Assembly: GCF_047663525.1 (NCBI RefSeq)
Contig: NC_092590.1
Span: 9,134,001 to 9,198,000, forward strand
Reading direction: 5' to 3'
Origin: Anas platyrhynchos
Taxonomy: Eukaryota > Chordata > Aves > Anseriformes > Anatidae
Length of the DNA stretch: 64,000 bases
The translations under genes were made by a program, and so were the position numbers. Below the pieces are notes generated by a model that worked only from the letters and a program-made list of their open reading frames with translations, was not told the DNA's origin and made no database searches. Shown one piece after another: positions 42,901 to 55,228 of this stretch. The stretch's first letter is position 1, and each line of letters begins with the position of its first letter.

Positions 42901-45900
42901 TTTGTCACTGAACCATCTTGTGATCTCATGTAAAAACAAAAGTGGGGTTTTGAGAGAAGGGAGAAAAATGAAGGGGAGAGGAAGGGGGGAAGTGCTCTTT
43001 ACCAGGAAGGAACCAAGCTAAACGCAGCAGTTAATGGATATGTGCATACCGGTGCTTAAAGCTTACGTGTTTTTGTTTTTTTTTTTAACTTAAAAGCCTA
43101 ATCCCTTTCTAAATATAGATTTATTAAAAACAAGTTCAGCAAAATTGTTTCTGATGGCTAGTTGTGAAGTGAATAGAAGTAGCTGACTCATTTTCAGTTG
43201 TCTTCAATAGAATTGGTTATTGCTCTCTGAATTTTCCATGTAATTTTCAAATTGTAACTTTTCCTATTTAAAAATTCACATTTTTAAAGTTTTCATTCTG
43301 AGTCAATGTTGCGCTGCAGTCTTCTCATCCACCAAAAGATAGAGTACCCAGAAAAATTCCCTGTAACAACTAGGAAGCTATTTTTCCTGATTTTTAAAGA
43401 CACCATTTTTCAGAATACGAATAACAACAACAAAAAAATAATTTTGCAGCTGCATCTTCTGTATCTATTGGGACTTGTCATCACGATCAGAGACCATTGT
43501 AGTAGGTACTTCATATATACATAGCCCCTCAAAGAGCAAATGCTCTGAGTGGAGGCTACAGATGAAAGGTGGGAGAAGAGCTAAATGCTGTTCCTGCTCT
43601 GCTCTTGAGGGAACTTGAGTGGGTTACCCCGGGACAGCGAGGGTGGTGAACCTTACTGAGACTTACCCTGACTCCTCAACCTGTGCTGCATAATAGTGTG
43701 GTGTTACTGCTTGACAGAGTTGTGTGGAGCACTGGTGGCTGTCTGCAACACGAGACAGTTATTTAGCAAGGACTGAAGTTGATGAATTTAGCATGCCTTA
43801 AATAGTACAGATGTAGGATATTGGGACTTTACCTCCACGCTGCTGTATGTTAACCTCTCACTCGTCTAAGCACCACATGTTGCTGAGGCCCAGAAAGTGA
43901 AGCCTTGTATTCACAAGGGAGATAAAAGTACCCGGAGTGTGACTCACCTTGGGGAAGGACTTTTTCCTGGGCTGAAAATTACCCATTGTGTCCTTCTGCC
44001 AGCTGAATCCTAGAGCTCCCATGAATGAGAGCAGCCAAGATACGTTTCTCTGATGTGCAGCCAAGCTGGGAAGAGTTACTGCCCTCTGTGAGTTCAGCTA
44101 GTATCCCTTGATTGTTTCTGCAAATAGTTTGAGCTGGCATTTGGAGATGACTGACCTACCCCACGTTGCTGTAAAACGCTTTCACGCTGTTGGCAGAGAG
44201 CTGTCACTTTACACCTGGTGCCGTGAGTAGGAGGTGAAAGGCCTTTGTTACATGAAGCAACTTGTGTGTGTAACGCAGACCTCGTGGGGCTGCTCTTTTG
44301 TTTGCTTCCAGTCCTGCCATGTGGATGAAGTGTGCACCAGAGGCCGTTCCTTCAGTGGGGTGACTGCAAGCGTTGGTGTGCTGGGACCGTAGCCATTTTA
44401 GTCGAGCTCCTCGTACAGTCACAACAACCAGCCACGTTTCTTAGCAGCTTCCCATTTATTAGGGATTCTGGTGTATATGCTGCAGTCTCTGCGTTTGGCT
44501 CTTCATTTAAGCTGACGATGTTTCAGTAAAAGTGTGGCGTTTGGACCATATGCTGGAATGTTAACACGTTTAACGCCAGCAGCAGCAGAATATTTACACT
44601 GAAAGATGTGGAGCCAAGTTAGACTTGATTGCAACTTTATTAACTGGATTATAGTATTATCAGCAAAAACCAGCTGCGATAATCAATTGAATGATCTCTT
44701 GCTTCTTTTTCCCTCTTTTTTTTTTTCCAAACAAACTCAGGCAGATCTGCCCTTGTTGGAAGTTGTGCTCTAATTACTGTCTTAGGTCCTTGTGCAGCAG
44801 GGTGGGGGGTTCCAAGAGGCGTTCCAGCTGGACCCGAAACCCTGGAAAGGGAGGGACAGGAAGATAAGCATATCCAGGGTTTCATTCCATACTCCCTGCC
44901 TTGTGTCAGGGGAGTAAGGAAATGTTCCATGCTTTCTTTCAACGGGGCACTATTTAGCTGTGTTACATTAAGCAGAAGTCCTGGAAGAGAGATTTTACAG
45001 GTGAGCCTGAGGCACTTGTGAGTGGAGATTCCCCAAAGGGCTGTGGGTGCCGTGCCTGCCTATAGCCAACACCTCGTGAGGTTTCTGCCTCTCAGGTCAG
45101 GCTTGTGAAGATTTGATATTTTGATTGCGTAAGTGGGCCAAGGACGTTTGGATAGAAATGGCTGCTGGACAGATAAGCAGGCGTTTTGGGTCAGTAAGTT
45201 TGAGGAAGTGGTCACAGCAAGGCTGGGTGCGAGCGGGTAGTGGTGGACATCTCCTGCAGTGCTGCAGCTGGGGGAAGTGGCCTGTTTGTAGGCAGCGCCA
45301 GAACCGGGGCTGTAAAGCGGGGCTAAAATCTCTCTGCTTTGTTTTAAACACCAGCGAGCAGGTGGTTGCCTCTCCAGTGAGTCACAGCTAACTGCTGCCA
45401 GGCTCTGGCCACGAAGCTCAGACTTTGCGTAAGCCTTCAAAAACAGAAATGCCCTCACAGCAATCTCAAACCCTGGATCTCCATCTAAAAAATCTTTGAT
45501 GCCAGTTTGGAAAGAGGATGAGAAGAGTCTGTCTTTTTATAGTTCCCCTTTCCATCTGAAAAAGAGAACCATCTGAGGAGCACAGAAAGGAGAAGTTCAA
45601 CCAACTCTTTTATGGTTTGCTGGCAACCACTTGGCCATTTTTCTTCCTCCCCGCCCTGTCTCCCTTCCAAACTTGTTATTTCTAGTCAGGCCCACTCTAG
45701 ATGATCTTGGAGAGGAATGACAGAGAGTTAACGGCGTGCTATGATCCAAACACAAGTGATTTCTACAGAAGATGGAGCTTCTGCATCCCATATGCATGTT
45801 TTACTCAGTATGGCCTGCCCTCGGGGGAGTTCTGCCTCTGTTGAGACAAGAAGGCGATGGATGGAGCACGTAATTAGGAGTGAAAAGCTGAGGAACTTGC

Positions 45901-46902
45901 AGAGAGGGAAGATGAATCTGCCACGTGGCATGAGGCAGAAATAGAGACTGCAGGCAGCTTTGTCTTTGAGCTGATGTTTCTGAGGCTGGGGACGGTGACC
46001 GTTCAGACGGCGCAAGGACTCGCACGCTCATTTCTGGAGCGCACAGATTTGTTGGAGGGGGCGTTGGGGCTGGGCTTGTCTGGGCACACAGAGCGAGGGG
46101 AGGTGGAACACACTGCAGTTCCTCAGCAGTTCCTGTAGGCACCAGCCACTCCTGAAAAGGGGACAAGGTGAGGGGGAACAGTTGATTGATTTACTTCTTA
46201 GGCCATCAAGCCCTCAAGTCATCTTGTCTTATTTTCCTAGTTAGCGTCTTCTCAAGAGAAGATCCTGTCTGAGGCAGGCGCTGACCCAAGGAGGAAAGCA
46301 GTAGTTGGAAGCATCAGGAGGAGCGGAAGGAGTACTTCCACATTTGCAGGAGTTGTAACGTTTGGTAATGCATTTACCACGGTTTTCCGATTTTTCTTTT
46401 TTCCTTTTGGCCTGTATTTAGTGACTTGGTCCAATTTCTTGTAATGAGTTAGGACAGACAATGTTTTCTTCATTAAGGTGATTACATCTGAAAGTCTTCT
46501 GGAAAGCATGGCTCAGTGATGCAGGCACATGAAAATAAGTTCAAACCTTGAAATATGTTTCCCCCCTCCCCCAAAACATAAAGATTAAGTTGAAATGAAA
46601 GTGTTATCCAAAGCAAACAGTGGGCTTAAGTCTAAGTTGATTTTTTTTTCCTCTTGAAGTAGTTGGAAAAGGCTCTTGCATCGCAAATTCCAAGCTGGAA
46701 GTGCGGCCGTGCTTTATGAAACCCGATTCCCGAGACTTATTACGGATGTTGATTTCTATACGTGATTCAGTGGTTATGGCAAGTGACAGATTTACAGCAT
46801 GAGGACTTTCAACTTTTATTGCAGACTGAGTCATTTGGTGACCTTTGGGTGACTCTGGGTTGAACACCTACATCAGAAGCTCGATCTGCAGTGAGAAACT
46901 GC

Positions 46903-47160
46903 CACGGCTTCCCGGCGCCGCGCTTTGGCGGGGCCGAGACCCACGCAGAGGGGCTGAGACGACCGCCCCACACTGTTGTCTGCCATCAGCAGGGGCAGCT
47001 CAGCAGCTGCCTTCTCTGGCAGTCCTCCTCCTTCCCTTTCCTCGCTTCTTGCCTTGCAGAAGAGCAACCACAGAGCTTCTCTCTGCGTGCACGGAGACAG
47101 GGACGGGAAAGGGGAAGTTGGGCAGCGCGGCAGCTCAGAGGGCTGCCTTCCTGGAAGCGT
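46903..47160. promoter_or_regulatory. Small CpG-rich patch in the intergenic region
   Basis: A local CpG cluster (GGCGCCGCGCTTTGGCGGGG at its left end, more near 47090-47160) that stands out from the CpG-poor surroundings. It overlaps long open frames on both strands, as expected from GC-rich sequence. It could be an orphan CpG island serving a non-coding transcript. No protein family is recognisable. Confidence 0.35.
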
Positions 47161-48938
47161 GCTGCTTCCTAGGGATGTGTGCATGCATGTGGCAGTTGCG
47201 GCATTGCCTTTCTTGCCCTGCTGCAGGACGCTTGGTCGAATGTTGTAACATTCAGAAGACACTGGAAACAGTGAAATCCCTTCATGTGCCACAAACCACC
47301 CTCCCTGAAAACCCAGGCTTACAGGGCAAAGCACGAAGAAGCCTTGTGCAAACGAGTAAATGCTCAAGGGTTGCTAGTTTCCACCTTCAGCATTCTCTTT
47401 CTTACACAAAAGGACGTGGTGGCAGGTGTAGGGCTGCTGGCAGTCACAGGAAGAGACGTTCAGCTGCATGGGCAGTATTTACTTGTCTCCATTTCCTCCA
47501 GAGAAACGACTGTAGGCGGGCCTGGTTTTATCACCTATCACTTTGAACTCGCTTTGCACCTCACGTAAGGCGTGCACACCACAGTTTGGGAAGTCCTGAC
47601 CTAGATGTAGGGACTGCTCTCAAGCCTGCTCGAAACTACTGTGCCAAAAGTGGATGTTGCTTCTAAAAGGAGCCATTGCTGGTAGCATGCAGCAAATTGG
47701 TGGTGGTGTTACTTATCTGATAACCAGCAGCACTTCTGAAGCAGACCCAGTATTTTGCTTTCTCAAAACTTAATCCAACACAATGGAAAAAACAGGCAGA
47801 GGAGGGAGAAGCAGGCAGGGGGGTGACTGATGGAGTTCTGCTGCTGCTTTGGCTTCTCTGAACACATGGGAGAGGGACGGGAGAGGTGCTCGTGGCTGCA
47901 TGTGGTGAAGCAACTCCTGGAGAAAGTGTGAATCTGAAAGCCTTGGAGCCGTTGGGACACAAGCCTTGTTTTACTTGATGACGGAGGAGGAAACGAGTGT
48001 AGGAAGTCAAACCCCAGCTACAGTTGAGTGTCTTCTGTCAGGCAAAGGCTATCCTGAAGGGCTGGCAGGGCTGGGCTGGTGCTGCTGCCCCGCCACTTCA
48101 GGGTGGCCTTGGCTGCTTCTGTGGCAGGGCAGAAGGAGAAGCTCTTCTTCACTACCAGCTACAATATTTCTCTGCTGCTCTGGAAATGCTCCAAGGCGTC
48201 AGTACCTTGTGTTGAATATACTTAAAACAGCTTTGATTATGTCTGGGGGCTGTTACAACATGCCTACTCGACTACTTTCACAGAACCCTATGTTTTAGTA
48301 GAAGAGGAGTGGGATTATGTGCATCGGAGAGATCCTGGACAAGTTGGTTGTGAGCCTTGCAGCTTTTTCTTCTTAAAACAAACAAAAACTTTTCCATGGG
48401 GGAATTCTGAAATGTTCATACTGAGCAGCTGGGTTTTCAGCTGTTGCAGGTATTAGACAACAGCAGGAAAATCCTCCATCGTGACCTGTCACAGCCTTTC
48501 TTGGACGTGTTGAACAGCTGGGCTCATTGCTTGTCCTGCAACTGTAATCCTCAACTTTTCGACTTAGTAGCTGCACAAAGGCTCGTCAGGGTTGTAAGCT
48601 AAGAATATCAAAAACTGAAATAATGAAATTGCGGAAGTCTAAGTGCATCCTTGGCATTCACAGATTATGGGAGCTACAGTAAATTGTTGTCGGGAATGAA
48701 TGGGGGTTTCGAAGTGACCTATTTCGAAGATATTTTCCCTTTTTAAAAAATGCTACATCTTTTTTTCCCCATTTCAATGCAAGTGACTGCTTAATAACAC
48801 CACCTTAAATTGTAGTGTTTTTCTTTTTTTTTTTTTTGTGACTAACACCACTGAAAAATATTTATTGAAGTATGCAAATAAAATTCTTACTCGCTGACCT
48901 TCTCCCCTCTGCCCCGTGACCTTTTTCCCCGTGTTGTC

Positions 48939-48954
48939 TGACCTTCTCTGACCT
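48939..48954 (-). promoter_or_regulatory. Perfect DR4 element
   Basis: TGACCT-TCTC-TGACCT, which is AGGTCAGAGAAGGTCA on the minus strand: two exact half-sites spaced by 4, the textbook element for thyroid hormone receptor/RXR and LXR/RXR. Binding is not shown by sequence alone. Confidence 0.6.
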
Positions 48955-49021
48955 ATGATGATGTCTTTTGTCTTTTCTGGTGGCTTCTTTTTTTAATCTC
49001 ACCTTCTCTTACACCCTCGTC

Positions 49022-49037
49022 TGACCAGCTATGACCA
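49022..49037 (-). promoter_or_regulatory. Second DR4-spaced pair
   Basis: TGACCA-GCTA-TGACCA, two identical half-site variants (TGGTCA on the minus strand) again spaced by 4. Confidence 0.5.
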
Positions 49038-51279
49038 TCTCTTCTCTGACCTTGTTGGACTTTCTCTTGTCTGACCTTTGTTGAGGTTAGAAAAAATGTC
49101 TGGGAAGACAAAGGAAGAGAAGTTCAGAGTGTGCCAGAGAACGTCGGAGAGGATCAGAGCTGCTCGCAGGAGGCCAGAGAGTGTCAAAGAAGCTCAGACA
49201 GGGTCAAAGAAGATTGCAACTTCAATAAACAGGGCAGGGGAAATGCAGTGATGCAATGGGGGAAGTGGGCACGGATACTTTTTTGTGTCCTCTGCTTAAC
49301 TGTCACTCTAAGAAGCCAAAAACCATGGCCTGTGTAAGTGTTAGGACTTCTTCAGAAACCGTGGTTATAACTGCTATGGTTTAGTTTGTTTGTTTTTTTG
49401 CCGTGGTCAATAAAGGGGCTGTTTGCAGGATCAGTGGAACCAATCCTGAAACATTGGACTCTGAGAATATCCTGTAGGCTTCCTTCACTTGGAGGCTCAT
49501 ACGTCTATTTCTGGCGTGAATCTGCGTGTTGTTCAGATTAAAATCTGCTTTGCATGGTCAGCATCATTGAAAGCCTTCTGACATTATCAACACAAAAATA
49601 ATTCTAATCACAAATAAAAAGGCAGGAAATATCAAGCATTGCTTGAAAGAGAACACTCGGCTTTTGTGTTCAGGTTTTTAAGGCTAACAATCACTTTCCC
49701 TACTCCTCCTGCTTTCAAATCAAAACCCAGCTCTGCCTGTACCTTGGTTTTTGGTGCCTTTCAAACCTCCCCAAAAGCTGAGAAGCAGGCAGCTGTGCTC
49801 TGTAACTGCTTGGATAAATAAAAGTGGACTTCTGCTGCGTCTAGGCAAGAATCCTATTTGAGATTGGAACCGTGGGTGAATTGTTGCTGCGTTACAGAAA
49901 TACAAGCACGGGGCTGGTGTGAAGTGGAAGTACCAGATCTAGCCGGACCAGGTGCACTGCAAACCTGTTCAAATTCTGTGTGCAACAACAGCAAGTCATT
50001 CCTGGGTGGGGTCTCTGCTCTCACACGTGCAGCAGCCAAGGCCATTTCAGCATGCGATGGGCATCTGGAAGATGACCGAAGAGGAGGCAGCAGGGTCAGG
50101 AGGAAGGGACTCGGGAGGAGAGTACTGCCTTGCACCAGCTTCTGTACATTGAGAGGAGTACGATAGCCATAGCCAAAGAAGATGCATTTAAAAAGAGATG
50201 GGATTTGCTGTCATGCTTGTCCCTTACACTCCTTCTGGCGTTGGAAGTTTTTATAAAGAAAACTGTGCTGTAAGGGTGAGACACCTTGAAGAATCAGTCG
50301 GCGACTCCCAGCTCCCTGAAGACAAGCACGGTCTGTCTGGGAGGGCTGCTCGATTACCCACCAGCAATTTGATCTCACGCTCTGCTGGCTCAGTGCTCTG
50401 ACACACAGTGTTGGCATTGTTGTTGCGGGTGTTTCATGTAAGCCAGCACGAGCTGGTTTATCCTGTTTGGGGTGTAAGCTGCTTCTCCCTCTTCCCGCAA
50501 CTCAACCTACCAATTTCATTCCGGTGAATGCTTTCCTTATTTGTCTCCCAGCTCTTAACTGTGGTGGTGAACAAAACAGCCGTGACCTGTGTCTTTGCCA
50601 TGAGGCTGTCAGGCTTTCCTTCATAGAAGACAGGGGCTACTGCCTTGTCTTGCTTTGGGATAGCTGCTCCCCGTTAGCTTTGGAAATGAAATCTTTCATA
50701 AAGGGTGGCTTTAGGTAAAAATCCAGCATGTACAAAGCCTGTACTGATGTTTCCTTGGGCCTAACATTTGATTTCTCGGTGTCCACTCGCACATAAAGCA
50801 ATTCAAAGAAATATTGCTACAGGAATAACCAGGCCAGTTCATCTGGAGTGCTCTCAGGTGCCAGGGGTGGTCTGACACCTGCAGTCCTGGTGCCCTACGC
50901 CTTGCTGTCCTTCCATATGGCACCTTTCTCTCGAACAAGCAGCATGCTGAGCAAGAGAAATAAGGAGAGAGCACCTCTCCCAGTGGCTGGGATAACGCCT
51001 TGGCATTTTCTGAGGTAGCTCTGGGCTTGCAGCACCTGCTCAACAAATGGCAGCCCCAAGCTGGGAAGTTTCTGGGTGTATTTCACATTCCCTGCTCTGG
51101 ATGGATGCCTGCTTTCTTTCTAAGCTAAGACCAAGCACTGAGGCGATTTAGTTTCAAGATAATAATGCCTTTAGTTAAATAAACCCAAGACCCTACCATT
51201 TTTTCAATGTATCTCTAACCCATTTACCACAAATTACGGCTTTCCATGTTTGCGCTGCTGTGGCTGTGCTGGTTCCTGA

Positions 51280-51400
51280 TGTGGGCTCATTAATAGATTA
51301 TTTCCTCGTTAGCTGCAGGTAGAGCTTTGACCTAGAGCTGATTAGGGAAAAGAACTTCTGTATCTATTATCTTTTCTCTCTCATAATTAGTATAATTACG
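51280..51400. promoter_or_regulatory. Candidate non-coding element rich in homeodomain sites
   Basis: CTCATTAATAGATTA, GAGCTGATTAGG and ATAATTAGTATAATTACGC lie within 120 bp, giving a high density of TAAT/ATTA cores in non-repetitive sequence. Candidate enhancer only. Confidence 0.25.
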
Positions 51401-53439
51401 CTTCTGTGTCCCAGACAGAAAGCTCAGCCAGCCTGCCGTGGAGCCACAGCAGCAGTCTGGACTGCAGGAATGGGAGATTGCTGCTGGGCAGGGGATGGCC
51501 GGGTTCTGTAGTGTCAGAGAAAATCGGAATTACAGCATCGCAAAGCAAGCAGCCAAACCAGCGGTGAGAGCTCCCTTCCTCCCCGCCCAGCTAAATCCAA
51601 TTAACCAGGAGGAACGCAAAAGCAGCTTCTGTCATTTCCACTTTTTTAAGACAAATTGGCATGCCTACGAGACAGAACTTTTTTCAGGGAGCAGGATTTC
51701 AAGTTCGGAGGTGGAAAACCCAGGCAGTGCCGGGGAGGAGAGCACCCCAGTGAAGCTGCTGAGGGTTTGGCAGGGTGGTGCAGCTCTGCAGCAACGTGCT
51801 CACACCAGGGCCTGCTCTCTGCTCCCAGCTGAGCCCAGTGGGCGGCTCTGGCAGCGGGGCTGGCTTCGGGGGCTGGTTGCTTCCCTGCTTTCCACAGCTG
51901 TGGGGCTTCCCTTCCCAGGGTGCTGCAGCAGAGGCCAGCTGCCTCTGATGGCAGGTTCCAAAACACAGACAAAGAGGGGAGAGGACGCTTTTGAAGGTAG
52001 ATCTTAGCAGCCTGTAGGGAGGAACCAGTTAATGAGGTGAGTTGGGTTTTGCATCGGGCTTTTATGAAGCTTCAGTGTGTTTGAATGTAACACTGGGTTC
52101 CTACAGATCTCAGCTGAGGCGAGGTTAAAGCTTGCTTTAAAAAGGGGGAGGCTGAACTATGAGCGTGCCTGGAAAGCGTTAAGAGGCTCAACTGGCCAGA
52201 AATCTCAACGTGCAGGAGTTGAAGTGTGCATTTGGGGAGGCTAACAGCTGTCTGTGTTGCCTCCTGCCCTTCCCACGTGTTTGCAACTCAGAGTGGGTGC
52301 TGCTTTGGCTTGTAGAGCAGCTGGGCACGTGGGATTTAGCAGGGCTGTAGTTCCTCGTGGCCTGCTCACAGATTGGTGCTGTGGTGCTCTGGCAGTGTGA
52401 TTCCTCTCCTGAAAGGCCAGCTGTACCTAGGCAGTTCCCAGCAGGACCAAAATGCTAGGTTTAATAGGAGAAAGGGGATTGTGGGACAATGAAATGGTGA
52501 GGGTGCAGCAACTCCAAGCTCTTACTTGGGCTGGGGGCTTGGATTCCCCACCTCACACCTTGCAAAGGACTTGCCCAGGGAGGTGGAAGCAGTTTCAATC
52601 CATCCTGCTGGGTTAATCTTGCAGCCTGGGGGAGTTGGAGTTGTAGTCCCAGTATCTGAAGTGGAAAGAAAGCAAGGCTTTAGGGTTTTGTGCTCCTGCC
52701 CACATTGTGATAAACGCATGAGCAGCCCTTGGAAGAGGAGAAAGCCCAGGCTCGGGGATGCTGTTAGCTCAAGCCTGAGGATGCTTTCTTGGGAACTAAG
52801 AATGGTACATTTGGATTGACTCCAGAAAGGAAGGAGATTTCAGGCCTAATCTACCACCTTTCAGCTAAATGCCTCCCTGTTTGTGGGCTGAAGGAAGCGA
52901 CTCCTGCTCTGAGAGTAGGACCTCAGGCTTGTTCTTAGCCTGAGGATGTGCTTCATTAACCAGGGCTTAATAAGCTGTGTCTCGTGTCCCTGCACCTCTC
53001 CTTGAGGTACCTGGTTATCTCGTTTGTTTGCACTGTGTGACTTCAAAATAAATCCTTAAATGAAAAAATAACCCAGTTAAAAATGGAAAAAGCACTCGGG
53101 GTGGTGCTGCTGCATCCCACGGTGTGAATACCCATTTTCTCTCTGTGCCCCACGAGTGGGAAAATAATGAGGGTGTCTGTAACCCCACGTCCCTGCCTCC
53201 CAGCCTGAAGGTGCTCCACAAGCAGAACCAGAGATGAGGTGAGATGTGATGCGGGGCGTGCAGTGCTTTTATGTGGCAGGGGAATGAGCGTAAGGCTGCG
53301 AGCAGGGCTCTTGCGATGTGCTGGGAGAAAGAAAAAGGCTTGTGTGGTGTCAGGGGAACCACAACAGAAGTGCCCCGATGCTTGGAGGAGTCCATTCCTG
53401 CTCTGCCTGCTTTTTGGGCTATGAGTAAATGTTCTTGCA

Positions 53440-53530
53440 GCCAGTGATTGAGTTTTTAATATGCCACTGATAGGACTGTAGTGTTAGCGTAGTAATTAAC
53501 ACGTTTTGGAGGTAATTAAACACAAGAGCT
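53440..53530. promoter_or_regulatory. Candidate non-coding element with paired TAATTA cores
   Basis: Two TAATTA sites about 20 bases apart (AGTAATTAACACG and GGTAATTAAACAC) in a unique A/T-rich island. Candidate only. Confidence 0.22.
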
Positions 53531-55208
53531 TGTATGGCTAAACTAGGATAGTGGCTCGAGGAAATGGGTAAAATTTCTCGTCAAGTGGAATGATCCTGCT
53601 CGATCCTGGGTTACCAAAGACAAATTTGAGATTTTAAGCAGAGGAGAAACTGCCTGCATCTGGAAACACTTCAGGCTTCTGCTAGGTTTTACGAATTTTA
53701 AGAGACCGGGCTCCAGCTAGGAAGTGTGAATTGGTTCATTAGCTGGCTGTTGGTGACCTTTCTCTCTGTTTATTTATGTTGCTAATGCTTTCTGTGCATT
53801 AAAGTAAGAAATCACAGCTCTCATTTTCCTCCTGTGGAGCTTGCCAGCCTTACTTTGCCGCGTGAAACCTCTCCCTGCAGCTGATAAGGAGCGAGCTGTG
53901 TTAAGGGGTGGCCATCCCAAGTAAGTCAGGGCTCCCAAGGTGAGCTGGGCTGGGACTGCCCACCTTCCTCTCCTTCAAGTGTAGGTTTTTGTTTTTTTCC
54001 TAGACTTTCTGACTGTAATTTGTTTTTATGAGTGATCCAGTCATCGTGCCACCTTCCAGCCCGAGGGAATTAGTCATCCCCAGCTCCTTTCTTCCTTTCT
54101 AATTTCCAAGGTGCCTTAAAATCAAACGTGAAGCCCTGCAGCTGGGGTGTGGCTCCCCTGGGTGAGTACTTGCAGGTGGTGGGGCTGATTGTTGCTCACC
54201 AACTTTCCTTTGCAAGTACCAAAAGTGAAGGTCCTTGATGTTCCTTTTTTAAGGCTTCTTTTAAAATCAAGCAGGCAAAAGGGGCGTTCCAATTCCCAGC
54301 TGCTTTGTGCAAAATCCTTTCTATTAGTGCCTTTACGAGTTAGAAATAATTTTAAAATAACTTAATGAAATTTTCTTTGAACAGAAATACCAGTGATAAG
54401 TAGAGGTCTCCTAAAAATTCTGGCGATACCTTTCCTTTTCCCCCCCTATATTCCTTTGCCAGCTGATGGCTTTGAGTCAGTTGGGGTGGTGAGCCTGTTA
54501 GGAGAGTGGAGAGCTCAAAGGGCACAGTGGCTACTGGAAAGCTGCAGTCAGCACGTGGTGAGGTTTAAAGTGCTCGGATTGCTAAGGGATGATTTCACGG
54601 TAGAAAGAAGAGTCTGGGCATCCCCAGCAGGTAACAACCTGGGTGGTGGTGCTCGCTGAAGACCCCAGTTACCTTCTCTGTTAGGGCGATTCTGTTTCTG
54701 ACACGTTGTTAGATCCCTTCCGCACCTGAAAATGGACGTGGAGATGCAAATCTCCAGATTCCTGCAGGAATTTGGGAACTGCAGCAACTGGTGTGGCCCC
54801 AAAGAGGCCCCTCATGGTTGTCATTGACCTCTTTGTGGTGCCAGCTCTGAAAACTGCATTTGGGCTGCCCCAGCTCGATTTCTCTGCTGTTCCTGGGGGT
54901 TCACTTTACCCCCAGCTCCTTGTGCTCTGTTCCTGGACACATTCTGTCGTAGAACTTAAATTCAGGTGCCTGCTTGTGGAGCCTAGCAGATGGAGGCCTC
55001 TGGTACAATCGAGAAGCCTGGCACTTAGCACCTTACCTTCACCTCATAAACAATCCCCTTTGGCTTGGCCTGGCTTCCTGCAGCATTGCAACAGGCGGCT
55101 GTAAAATCGCATTCACAGCAAGGAAGTGTTGCAATCTCTCTCCTCACTGTCCTTCCCCTCTTTCCCCTTTCTCTATCATGCCAGGATTGTGCTGATTTTC
55201 ACTATTTC

Positions 55209-55228
55209 TTTTTTTTTTTTTTTTTTTT
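55209..55228 (+). repeat. Poly(T) tract
   Basis: Twenty consecutive T bases. Confidence 0.92.

Larger units (their letters stand above)
36661..46844. other. Intergenic region, left part
   Basis: No convincing gene. It contains further AATAAA hexamers on the + strand (37293, 38032 and 38652), a T-rich tract at about 37996-38031, a T26 run and an imperfect 41-bp tandem duplication. Short open frames here are scattered in all frames with no resemblance to known proteins and no splice structure. Confidence 0.7.
48895..49077 (-). repeat. Array of nuclear-receptor half-sites (TGACCT)
   Basis: Within 183 bp, TGACCT occurs six times (48895, 48917, 48939, 48949, 49047, 49072) and TGACCA twice (49022, 49032). 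These are AGGTCA/TGGTCA on the minus strand. They sit in a degenerate pyrimidine-rich TCTGACCTTCTC-like repeat. AGGTCA is the consensus half-site of non-steroid nuclear receptors. Confidence 0.85.
48895..49215. repeat. Foldback structure of a degenerate GTCAGAGAAG repeat
   Basis: The left arm (48895-49083) is pyrimidine-rich with CTGACCTTCTC-like units. The right arm (about 49098-49215) is purine-rich with the complementary sense, units such as GAGAAGTTCAGAG, GAGGATCAGAG and AAGCTCAGACAGGGTCAAAG. Together they form an imperfect inverted repeat. The family is unknown to me. Confidence 0.6.

Noticed and set aside
51438..52007. 189-codon open frame on +
   Set aside because: It starts at a GTG, matches no protein family I know, has competing minus-strand frames and no splice or promoter context.
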